A stretch of DNA of 64,000 nt from Streptomyces sp. WMMC500 (GTDB taxonomy: Bacteria; Actinomycetota; Actinomycetes; Streptomycetales; Streptomycetaceae): positions 5,715,001 through 5,779,000 of the forward strand of contig NZ_CP114905.1 of NCBI RefSeq assembly GCF_027497195.1. The letters run 5' to 3'. This document shows positions 32,976 to 41,180 of the stretch, in pieces (position 1 is the stretch's first letter; each line of letters starts with the position of its first letter). Position numbers and translations under genes: made by a program. The notes under the pieces are model-generated. The model worked only from the letters and a program-made list of their open reading frames with translations, was not told where the DNA came from and made no database searches.

Positions 32976-34835
32976 ATGTCCGATGCGCACGTTCCCCCCG
33001 CCCCCGCGGGGACTCCCCGGCCCGAGTACCCCCGGCCCAGCTTCGTCCGGGCGGACTGGCTCAACCTCAACGGCACCTGGCAGTTCGCCCGCGACCCCGG
33101 CGACAGCGGGCTGGAGCGCGGCCTGGCCGGGGCCGAGTTGCCCGAGCGGATCGTCGTTCCGTTCTGTCCCGAATCGGAGTTGTCCGGGATCGGGGACACC
33201 GACTTCCACCACGCCGTCTGGTACCGCCGCACCGTGCGGATACCCGGCGAGTGGGCCGGCCGGCGGGTCCTGCTGCACTTCGGGGCCGTGGACCACGACG
33301 CCACCGTGTGGGTCAACGGGCGTGAGGTCGTCCGGCACAGCGGCGGGTTCACCCCGTTCACCGCCGATCTCGGCGGTGTCGTACGGGCCGGGGAGGACGC
33401 CGTCGTCGTCGTGCGGGCGCGGGACGCCGCGCAGGGGCCGCAGGCGCGGGGCAAGCAGTCGACCGCGTACGACAACCACGCCTGCTTCTACACCCGTACC
33501 ACCGGCATCTGGCAGACCGTCTGGCTGGAGCCCGTCGCGGACACGCACCTGCAGCGGCCCCGTATCACCCCCGACCTGGCCGCCGGCTGCTTCCACGTCG
33601 AGGTCCCGCTCGCCGGCCGCCGCACCGGCCACCGCGTCCGCGCCGAACTGCGCGACGCGCAGGGCGTCGTCGTCGAGGCCGCGGTCGCGGCGGACTTCGA
33701 CCTCGCGCCGCGCCTCGTGCTGCCCGTGCCCGACGACCGGCGCCGCCCCTGGTCCCCCGAGGATCCGCACCTGTACGAGCTGACGCTGGAACTGACCGGT
33801 CCCGACGGCACCGTGACCGATCGTGCCGTCTGCACCGCCGGTCTGCGCGCGGTGACGATCGACGGGAAACGGATCCTGATCAACGGCAAGCCCGTCTTCC
33901 AGCGGCTGGTGCTCGACCAGGGCTGGTACCCCGACGGCCTCATGACCGCCCCCGACGACGCCGCCCTCGTCCGCGACATCGAACTCTCCCTCGCCGCCGG
34001 CTTCAACGGCGCCCGGCTGCACCAGAAGGTCTTCGAGGAGCGCTTCCTCCACCACGCCGACCGCCTCGGCTACCTGGTCTGGGGCGAGTTCGGCGACTGG
34101 GGCGCCAGCACCGGAGGGCCCGTCGGCCCCGACAACCAGCAGCCCACCGCCGGCTTCGTCGCGCAGTGGCTGGAGGCCGTCGAGCGCGACTACTCCCACC
34201 CCGCCGTCATCGGCTGGTGCCCGCTCAACGAGACCCGGCAGGACCTGACCGACCGGCAGAGCGTCCTCGACGACGTCACCCGCGCGATGTTCCTCGCCAC
34301 CAAGGCCCACGACACCTCCCGGCCCGTCCTCGACGCCTCCGGGTACGCCCACCGCGTAGCGGAGACCGACGTCTACGACTCGCACTGCTACGAGCAGGAC
34401 CCGAAGGTCTTCGGCGAGCTGATGGCGGGCCTCGGCGCGGGCACCCCGTTCGTCAACCCGCAGGACGAGGCGGCGGGGCGGACCTGGTCGCTGCCGTACG
34501 GCGGGCAGCCGTACTTCTGCAGCGAGTTCGGCGGCATCTGGTGGAACCCGGAGGAGGCGGCGGCCTCGGCGGGCGAGGACCGGCTGGTGTCGTGGGGGTA
34601 CGGGCAGCGACCGCGCGACGAGGAGGAGTTCCACGAGCGGTTCGACGGGCTGACCGGGGTCCTGCTGGCGGACCCGGACATGTTCGGCTACTGCTACACG
34701 CAGTTGACGGACGTCTTCCAGGAGCAGAACGGGATCTACCGGTTCGACCGGTCGGAGAAGCTCGACGTGCGGCGGGTACGGGCCGCGCAGCTCCGGGCGG
34801 CGGCGTACGAGGGGGAGGGGGACGCGGGGGCGTAG
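32976..34835 (+). CDS. glycoside hydrolase family 2 protein
   Basis: A 619-residue intracellular beta-glycosidase (no signal peptide). Residues 20 to 190 form the sugar-binding jelly roll (WLNLNGTWQFARDPGDSG, HHAVWYRRTVRIP, WVNGREVVRHSGGFTPF), residues about 190 to 290 the immunoglobulin-like domain, and the rest a TIM barrel starting at VTIDGKRILINGKPVFQRLVLDQGWYP. The acid/base is Glu419 in WCPLNETR and the nucleophile Glu517 in CSEFGG. Family 2 covers beta-galactosidase, beta-glucuronidase and mannosidase; the exact sugar is unknown. AGGAGA lies nine bases before ATG 32976. Two LacI operators lie upstream and the LacI gene follows on the other strand. Confidence 0.92.
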   Translation: MSDAHVPPAPAGTPRPEYPRPSFVRADWLNLNGTWQFARDPGDSGLERGLAGAELPERIVVPFCPESELSGIGDTDFHHAVWYRRTVRIPGEWAGRRVLLHFGAVDHDATVWVNGREVVRHSGGFTPFTADLGGVVRAGEDAVVVVRARDAAQGPQARGKQSTAYDNHACFYTRTTGIWQTVWLEPVADTHLQRPRITPDLAAGCFHVEVPLAGRRTGHRVRAELRDAQGVVVEAAVAADFDLAPRLVLPVPDDRRRPWSPEDPHLYELTLELTGPDGTVTDRAVCTAGLRAVTIDGKRILINGKPVFQRLVLDQGWYPDGLMTAPDDAALVRDIELSLAAGFNGARLHQKVFEERFLHHADRLGYLVWGEFGDWGASTGGPVGPDNQQPTAGFVAQWLEAVERDYSHPAVIGWCPLNETRQDLTDRQSVLDDVTRAMFLATKAHDTSRPVLDASGYAHRVAETDVYDSHCYEQDPKVFGELMAGLGAGTPFVNPQDEAAGRTWSLPYGGQPYFCSEFGGIWWNPEEAAASAGEDRLVSWGYGQRPRDEEEFHERFDGLTGVLLADPDMFGYCYTQLTDVFQEQNGIYRFDRSEKLDVRRVRAAQLRAAAYEGEGDAGA

Positions 34836-34865
34836 GGCCTGCCCGCCGTGGGGGCGTGTGCGACC

Positions 34866-34895
34866 GGGTGCGTACGCGCGAGCGCGTACGCACCC
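34866..34895. terminator. convergent hairpin terminator between GH2 and LacI genes
   Basis: GGGTGCGTACGCGC (34866-34879) and GCGCGTACGCACCC (34882-34895) are perfectly complementary over 14 bases. The right arm ends at the base before the LacI stop codon. Confidence 0.85.
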
Positions 34896-35924
34896 TCACG
34901 CGCTCCGCCTGACCTCCAGCCGGTGCGCCGCCACCACCTGCCGCGCCGCCCGCCCCCCGTCCGCGATCCGGTCCAGCAGCAGCCCCAGCGCCGTCCGGGC
35001 GATCTCCTCCTTGTCCGGCGCGATCGTCGTCAGCGTCGGATTGCTGTACCGCCCGTCGTCGATGTCGTCGATCCCGATGACCGCCACGTCCTCCGGCACC
35101 CGCAGCCCGCGCTCGTGCAGCGTGTGGATCGCGCCGAGCGCGAGGAGGTCGGTGTAGCAGAACACCGCGTCGGGCCGGGCGCCGCGGTCCAGGGCCGCGG
35201 CCATGGCCAGCGCCCCGTCGCGGCGGTGGTAGGAGGGCGTGTGCACGACGAGGGCCGGGTCGTACGGCACGTCCGCGGCCCGCAGCGCCCGGCGGTAGCC
35301 CTCCGTGCGCCGCGGCGCGGTGCCGCCGCCGCGCGGCTCCTGGTGCCCGAGGGCGGCGACGCGCCGGCGGCCCCGGCCGAGGAGGTACGCGGTGGCGTCG
35401 GCGGCGGCGGCGACGTTGTCGATCGCCACGTGGTCGACGCCGGTGCCGGTGATGCGCTCGCCCAGGAGCACCAGCGGGGTGCTGCCGCGGCGGCTGTCGA
35501 ACTCGTGCCGCTCGATGCCGAGCGGGCTGAAGAGGATCCCGTCGACCATGCCCGGGTTCATGCCGCTGAGCACGAAGCGCTCGGCTTCGAGACGGCCCTC
35601 GGTCTGGTCGATGAGCACGGTGTAGCCGCTGGTACGGGCGGCCTGCACGACGTGCCGCGTCAGCTCCGCGAAGTACGGGATGTCGATCTCGGGCACGGCG
35701 ACGGCGATCAGGCCGGCGCGGCGCAGCCGCAGGTTGCGCGCGGAGAGGTTGGGGCGGTAGCCGAGCTGGTCGATCGCCCAGTGCACGCGCTCGCGGGTGG
35801 CCGCGCTGACGGGACGGTTGCCGGAGAGCACGTTGGACACCGTCGTGGGTGACACCCGCGCCAGCGCGGCCACGTCGCGCACGCCGATGGCGCTGCGCTG
35901 CGGCGATGCTTCGGGGGACGGCAT
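34896..35924 (-). CDS. LacI family transcriptional regulator
   Basis: A 342-residue repressor. IGVRDVAALARVSPTTVSNVLSGNRPVSAATRERVHWAIDQLGYRPNLSARNLRLRR is the helix-turn-helix and hinge (residues 12 to 68), followed by a periplasmic-binding-like ligand domain (AIDNVAAAADATAYLLGRGRRRVAALGH and DAVFCYTDLLALGAIHTLHERGLRVPEDVAVIGIDDID). It is downstream of and convergent with the GH2 gene and divergent from the secreted propeller gene, so both may be targets. The two AACGTT-centred sites near 32850 and 32900 are candidate binding sites. GAGAAGA precedes the ATG. Confidence 0.93.
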   Translation of the reverse strand: MPSPEASPQRSAIGVRDVAALARVSPTTVSNVLSGNRPVSAATRERVHWAIDQLGYRPNLSARNLRLRRAGLIAVAVPEIDIPYFAELTRHVVQAARTSGYTVLIDQTEGRLEAERFVLSGMNPGMVDGILFSPLGIERHEFDSRRGSTPLVLLGERITGTGVDHVAIDNVAAAADATAYLLGRGRRRVAALGHQEPRGGGTAPRRTEGYRRALRAADVPYDPALVVHTPSYHRRDGALAMAAALDRGARPDAVFCYTDLLALGAIHTLHERGLRVPEDVAVIGIDDIDDGRYSNPTLTTIAPDKEEIARTALGLLLDRIADGGRAARQVVAAHRLEVRRSA

Positions 35925-35995
35925 GGGGTCATCTTCTCAGGCAGGGGCGGCGGGGGCGCGCGGGGAAGCGGGCGCGTGGGGGACCGGCGTGCGGG

Positions 35996-36041
35996 AACTT
36001 TGCGGAGCGGACGATCCGTTGTTTCGGACGTTCGCAGAGTT
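35996..36041. promoter_or_regulatory. inverted repeat in the LacI/propeller intergenic region
   Basis: AACTTTGCG (35996-36004) and CGCAGAGTT (36033-36041) are inverted arms with one mismatch, enclosing two copies of CGGACG. This is a candidate operator for the divergent genes; it lacks the AACGTT core of the other sites. Confidence 0.35.
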
Positions 36042-36091
36042 ACCGAGGTGCGCCCACCCCTGCCGTCCACTGCCACGGAAGGCCCGCAACC

Positions 36092-37108
36092 ATGACTCCG
36101 AACCACCCCCACCCCCGGCTCTCCCGCCGCCTGCTCCTCGGCGCCGCCGCAGGCGCGACGCTCACGGCCGCGACGGCGGCCGGCACGGGAGCGGCGTACG
36201 GCGCGAGCGGCCCGCACGGGACGACCAGGCCGGCCGGCCCGGCCGGTGCGAGCGCGCGGCACGGCCGCGGCGGCGACTGGCCGACCGAGTTCCCGCTCCC
36301 CGACGGCTGGCTCCCCGAGGGCATCACGATAGGCAGCCGCCCGTACGCATACATGGGCTCCCGCGCCAACGGCGCCGTCCTCCGCGCGGACCTGCGCACC
36401 GGCGCGGGCAAGGTCGTCCACGCCGGCGCCCCCGGCACGGCGTCCATCGGCCTGAAGCTGGACCGCGACGGCCTGCTGTACGTGGCGGGCGGCGCCGGCG
36501 GTACGGCCAGCGTCATCGACGCCCGTACCGGCGCGGTGGTCGCGACCCACCGGCTGACGCCCCCGACGGGCCACTTCGTCAACGACACCGTCCTCCTCGG
36601 CCGCAGCGCCTGGTTCACCGACTCCCAGGCGGCCGTCCTCTACGCCGTCCCCCGCGGCCGCTCCGGCGAGGTCCGCACCCTCCCGCTCACCGGCGACTGG
36701 GTGCAGACGCCGGGCGTCTTCAACGCCAACGGCATCGTCGACACCCCCGACGGCCGCGGTGTCATCGTCGTCAGCAGCTCCCCCGGCCGCCTGTACCACG
36801 TCGACCTGCGGACCGGCCACGCCACGGAGCTCGCGCTGCGCGGCGCGACGGACGTCGCCAACGGCGACGGCCTGGCCCGCGTCGGCCACACCCTGTACGT
36901 GGTGCGGAACCGGGACAACCTCGTCGCCGCCTTCCGCCTCGACCGTGCGATCCGTACCGCCACCCTGCACCACACGATCACGGACCCCCGCTTCGACGTC
37001 CCCACCACGGCTGCCCGCTACGGCAACCGCCTCTACCTGGTCAACGCCCGCTTCACGTCCCCCCAGGAACCGGACACCACCTTCAACGCGGTGGCGGTCC
37101 CCCTCTGA
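36092..37108 (+). CDS. Tat-exported SMP-30/gluconolactonase-like beta-propeller
   Basis: A 338-residue protein. The N-terminus (LSRRLLLGAAAGATLTAATAAG) has a twin-arginine motif and a hydrophobic core, so it is probably exported folded. The remainder shows repeating strands with GxLYVAGG, GRSAWFTDSQ, NANGIVDTPDGRGVIVVSSSPGRLYHVDL and NRLYLVNARF, typical of SMP-30-like six-bladed propellers. Function unknown; lactonase or sugar-acid roles are possible because of the adjacent LacI/GH2 pair. GGAAGG lies nine bases before ATG 36092. Confidence 0.82.
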   Translation: MTPNHPHPRLSRRLLLGAAAGATLTAATAAGTGAAYGASGPHGTTRPAGPAGASARHGRGGDWPTEFPLPDGWLPEGITIGSRPYAYMGSRANGAVLRADLRTGAGKVVHAGAPGTASIGLKLDRDGLLYVAGGAGGTASVIDARTGAVVATHRLTPPTGHFVNDTVLLGRSAWFTDSQAAVLYAVPRGRSGEVRTLPLTGDWVQTPGVFNANGIVDTPDGRGVIVVSSSPGRLYHVDLRTGHATELALRGATDVANGDGLARVGHTLYVVRNRDNLVAAFRLDRAIRTATLHHTITDPRFDVPTTAARYGNRLYLVNARFTSPQEPDTTFNAVAVPL

Positions 37109-37259
37109 GGGCGGTACATGAGCGAACGCGAGCTCAGCGCACGGGAGATCAGCGAGATCACGGCGTACGCGGCCGGCGGCGCGGGCCGGGGGTGTCGGTG
37201 GCGCCGCGGGAGCCGCGTTTGTGGGGTTACTTCGCTCGTGTGCGTGTGTGACCTCTCTG

Positions 37260-37832
37260 CTAGGACGACTCCTCGAAGTAGGCGTCGAGGGTCGACTCCA
37301 GGTCGCTCGCCCACTGCTTCAGCGTCCCCTTGTCCGGGGCCTCCACCTCCGCCGGGCAGATGCCGCGGCTGTCGTGGACGCTCAGGACCAGGCGGCGGCC
37401 GAACCGGGAGGTCTTGTACTCGACCGCGCCGATCTCCGGCCACGTGAACTCGGCCTCGGTGTCGTCGAGCTGGAAGCGGACGCCGGTGCTGTCCACGGTC
37501 ACCGAGCCGCGGCGGTCGGTGGCCTCGAAGACGGGTCCGTCGCCGGCCGCGTCGCCGGTTCCCGTCGCCTCGTCCTCGTCCTCGGCCCCGTCGTCGTCCT
37601 TGGCCTCGGCCTCGGACTCGGCCGTGTCCTCCTCGCCGTCCCCGTCCCCGTCCGTGTCGGCGTCCTCGGTGTCCTCGGTGTCCGTCTCGGGGTCCTGCGT
37701 CTCGTCGGTCGTTGTGGCTTCGTCCTCCTCCTTCTCGTCCGGCGGCGGCGATACCAGGCCGGGCAGAGCGGCCGGGTCCGTCGCGGCGGCGGCGTAAACG
37801 GGCGTGACGTTCAGACCTTTGTTCTCCTCCAC
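37260..37832 (-). CDS. acidic protein with PH-like C-terminal domain
   Basis: A 190-residue protein. Residues 30 to 105 are almost entirely Asp, Glu, Thr and Ala, probably disordered. The last 80 residues (GSVTVDSTGVRFQLDDTEAEFTWPEIGAVEYKTSRFGRRLVLSVHDSRG) look like a small PH-like beta domain. I do not recognise a named family, but the strong contrast of acidic tail and ordered end is clear. The start is GTG 37832, eight bases after CATACT with no Shine-Dalgarno sequence, consistent with a leaderless mRNA. It diverges from a GNAT gene. Confidence 0.7.
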   Translation of the reverse strand: MEENKGLNVTPVYAAAATDPAALPGLVSPPPDEKEEDEATTTDETQDPETDTEDTEDADTDGDGDGEEDTAESEAEAKDDDGAEDEDEATGTGDAAGDGPVFEATDRRGSVTVDSTGVRFQLDDTEAEFTWPEIGAVEYKTSRFGRRLVLSVHDSRGICPAEVEAPDKGTLKQWASDLESTLDAYFEESS

Positions 37833-37937
37833 GGTCCCAAAGTATGGCCGCTGGCACCCCTCGCGGTCTCCGGGTCCGGCCACCTGCACCGGGATGCCCG
37901 GTTCGGCACCGGGCGGCGGGTTCGTACCATGGCCGCC

Positions 37938-38480
37938 ATGGAGATCGTCGCCGTGCCCTACGACCACCCCGACGCGGTCACGCTCAACGACCGCGTCCAG
38001 ATCGAGTACGCCGAGCGGTACGGCGAAGGTGATCACACGGAGATGGACCCGTTGCAGTTCACGCCCCCGCGCGGCCTGTACCTGCTCGCGTACGACGCCG
38101 ACGGGACCCCCCTCGCCACGGGCGGCTGGCGGGCCATGGACGCGACGCCGGAGGGGCACCGCGCCGGCGACGCGGAGCTGAAGCGGATGTACGTGGTCCC
38201 CGAGGCCCGCGGGCGCGGGCTGGCCCGGCGGATACTCGCGGCGCTGGAGGAGAGCGCGCGGGCCGCGGGGCGGGTGCGGATGGTGCTGGAGACGGGCAAC
38301 AAGCAGCCGGAGGCCATAGCGCTCTACATATCGGAGGGGTACGAGCCGACCGAGAAGTTCGGCTACTACCGCTTCGAGCAGGACAGCCGCTGCTTCGCCA
38401 AGCCGCTGCGGGCGGCCGGCACCGCGGGCGCGGGCGAAGAGCACGACGGCGAGCAGGCCGAGGGCGCCGCGGCACGCTGA
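37938..38480 (+). CDS. GNAT N-acetyltransferase
   Basis: A 180-residue acetyltransferase: MEIVAVPYDHPDAVTLNDRVQIEYAERYGEGDHTEMDPLQF, TGGWRAMD, then the acetyl-CoA site KRMYVVPEARGRGLARRILAALEE (about residues 84 to 107) and RMVLETGNKQPEAIALYISEGYEP. The acceptor is unknown. ATG 37938 is chosen because TACCAT (37925-37930) lies exactly seven bases upstream, the leaderless pattern; ATG 37929 is also in frame. It ends 21 bases before the convergent paaK. Confidence 0.88.
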   Translation: MEIVAVPYDHPDAVTLNDRVQIEYAERYGEGDHTEMDPLQFTPPRGLYLLAYDADGTPLATGGWRAMDATPEGHRAGDAELKRMYVVPEARGRGLARRILAALEESARAAGRVRMVLETGNKQPEAIALYISEGYEPTEKFGYYRFEQDSRCFAKPLRAAGTAGAGEEHDGEQAEGAAAR

Positions 38481-38501
38481 GCCGCGGCGGCGGCCGTCCC
38501 C

Positions 38502-39818
38502 CTACCCCGCCCGCTCGTCCACCACCCTGCGGATCTTGCCCACCGACCGCTCCAGCGTCTCCGGCTCCACGACCTCGACCTCCACGCCCACCCCCACGCC
38601 CTCCCGCACCCGCCGCGCGATCGCCTCGCCCGCCGCCGCCCGCTGCTCCACCGGCGCCCCCGGCCGGGCCTCGGCCCGTACCGTCATCCGGTCGAGACGG
38701 CCCTCCCGGTGCAGCCGCAACTGGAAGTGCGGGGCCACGCCCGGCGTGCGGAGCACGATCTCCTCGATCTGGCTCGGGAAGACGTTCACGCCGCGCAGGA
38801 TGATCATGTCGTCGCAGCGTCCGGTGACCTTCTCCATCCGCCGGAACGCCGGCCGCGCCGTCCCGGGCAGCAGCCTGCTGAGGTCGCGGGTGCGGTAGCG
38901 GACGACCGGCATGGCCTCCTTCGTCAGCGAGGTGAACACCAGCTCGCCCCCCTCGCCCGCCGACCTCACCTCGTCCGTCACCGGGTCCACGACCTCCGGC
39001 AGGAAGTGGTCCTCCCACACGTGCAGCCCGTCCTTGGTCTCCACGCACTCCTGCGCGACGCCCGGCCCGATGACCTCCGACAGGCCGTATATGTCCACCG
39101 CGTCCAGGCCCGCCCGCTCCTCGATCTCGCGCCGCATCTCCTCCGTCCACGGTTCGGCGCCGAAGATGCCGACGCGCAGCGAGCTGGTCCGCGGGTCGAT
39201 GCCCTGGCGCTCGAACTCGTCGATGATCGTGAGCATGTAGGACGGCGTCACCATGATGACCTCGGGCGCGAAGTCCCGGATGAGCTGCACCTGCCGCGCG
39301 GTCATCCCCCCGGAGGCGGGGATGACCGTGCAGCCGAGCCGCTCGGCGCCGTAGTGGGCGCCGAGGCCGCCGGTGAACAGGCCGTAGCCGTACGCGACAT
39401 GCACCCGGTGGCCGGGCCGGCCGCCCGCGGCGCGGATGGAGCGCGCGACGAGGCCGGACCAGGTGTCGAGGTCGGCCGCGGTGTAGCCGACGACGGTGGG
39501 CAGGCCGGTGGTGCCGCTGGAGGCGTGCAGGCGGCGGACGTCGGCGACGGGGACGGCGAACATCCCGAAGGGGTAGTCCGCGCGCAGGTCGTCCTTCGTG
39601 GTGAAGGGGAAGCGGGCGAGGTCGTCGAGCGTGCGGCAGTCGTCGGGGGTGACGCCGGCGGCGTCGAACTTGCGGCGGTACAGGGGGACGTTGTCGTACG
39701 CGCGGCGGAGCGTGGCGCGGAGGCGGTCGAGCTGGTACGCGCGGAGTTCGCCCGGGGACATGCGCTCGCCGGCGTCGAGCAGGGGGTCGGTGCCGTCGGT
39801 CGTCGTCGTGTCGCTCAC
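38502..39818 (-). CDS. paaK: phenylacetate-CoA ligase
   Basis: Activates phenylacetate with ATP and CoA, the first step of aerobic phenylacetate breakdown. The 438-residue enzyme opens LRAYQLDRLRATLRRAYDNVPLYRRKF, has the AMP-binding loop LHASSGTTGLPTVVGYT near residues 100 to 115, ASGGMTARQVQLI, FGAEPWTEEMR, VDIYGLSEVIGPGVAQEC, RYRTRDLSRL, RCDDMIILRGVNVFPSQIEE and a C-terminal VGKIRRVVDER with the catalytic Lys. GGAGGG lies seven bases before GTG 39818. It diverges from a 3-hydroxyacyl-CoA dehydrogenase gene over a PaaR-like operator. The other paa genes are not in the window. Confidence 0.94.
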   Translation of the reverse strand: MSDTTTTDGTDPLLDAGERMSPGELRAYQLDRLRATLRRAYDNVPLYRRKFDAAGVTPDDCRTLDDLARFPFTTKDDLRADYPFGMFAVPVADVRRLHASSGTTGLPTVVGYTAADLDTWSGLVARSIRAAGGRPGHRVHVAYGYGLFTGGLGAHYGAERLGCTVIPASGGMTARQVQLIRDFAPEVIMVTPSYMLTIIDEFERQGIDPRTSSLRVGIFGAEPWTEEMRREIEERAGLDAVDIYGLSEVIGPGVAQECVETKDGLHVWEDHFLPEVVDPVTDEVRSAGEGGELVFTSLTKEAMPVVRYRTRDLSRLLPGTARPAFRRMEKVTGRCDDMIILRGVNVFPSQIEEIVLRTPGVAPHFQLRLHREGRLDRMTVRAEARPGAPVEQRAAAGEAIARRVREGVGVGVEVEVVEPETLERSVGKIRRVVDERAG

Positions 39819-39968
39819 GCGTGTCCCTCCGAGCCGTTCTCGTCGCGCGCGCCGTTCACGCGGCCGTTCCCGTTGCCGCTCCCGGTCGCCGCGTGCTCGC
39901 CGTGCGCCGCGGTAGCGCCCGTCGCCGGGTCGCGGACGATACGGCTCCGGCCCCGGGGCTCCGCGGCC

Positions 39969-39997
39969 TTGTGGCCCGACCGATCATTCGGTTAGCT
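39969..39997 (+). promoter_or_regulatory. promoter of the dehydrogenase gene with PaaR-like operator in its spacer
   Basis: TTGTGG (39969-39974), 17 bases, TTAGCT (39992-39997). Inside the spacer, ACCGATCATTCGGT (39979-39992) is a perfect palindrome ACCGA-N4-TCGGT. TetR-type PaaR repressors are known to use CCGA...TCGG sites in phenylacetate operons. Both divergent genes could be controlled here. Confidence 0.6.
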
Positions 39998-40044
39998 TGC
40001 GGAGCGGCCGGATCCCAGTCAAGAGGTACGACAGGACGTACGAC

Positions 40045-40950
<906 letters not shown>

Positions 40951-41081
40951 GCGGCGCCCCGGAAGGGTGGTCTGCCCGGCCGGGCGGGGTTCAGGGCCCG
41001 TAGCGCGTCCCGGGACACCCGATCCGGCGCATTCGTGGCTACCTGCCGGTAGGGGGACGGTTCGGGGCGGGAAATGCGACC

Positions 41082-41123
41082 CGGGAGGGGTTCCCCCGGG
41101 GGGCGTACTGCTCCGGCAGTACG
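41082..41123 (+). promoter_or_regulatory. stacked hairpins in leader of the DMT gene
   Basis: CGTACTGC-TCCG-GCAGTACG (41104-41123) is a perfect 8-bp stem with a TCCG loop. Immediately upstream a G/C run folds as GGGAGGGG/CCCC. They lie about 60 to 100 bases before the ATG. I cannot match a known riboswitch. Confidence 0.4.
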
Positions 41124-41180
41124 ACCCAGAGCATCCGCCAGGATGACGACTTTCGCCACCGATCGCGGGATCGTTGCTAT

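Noticed and set aside
31983..34634. An 883-residue minus-strand frame that covers the GH2 gene
   Set aside because: Only the methyltransferase at 31983-32729 is real; the rest mirrors the GH2 gene and contains no motifs.
37118..37447. Plus-strand frame beginning MSERELSAREISEITAY
   Set aside because: The first 15 residues look natural but the rest is Arg/Pro-rich shadow sequence overlapping the well supported acidic minus-strand gene.
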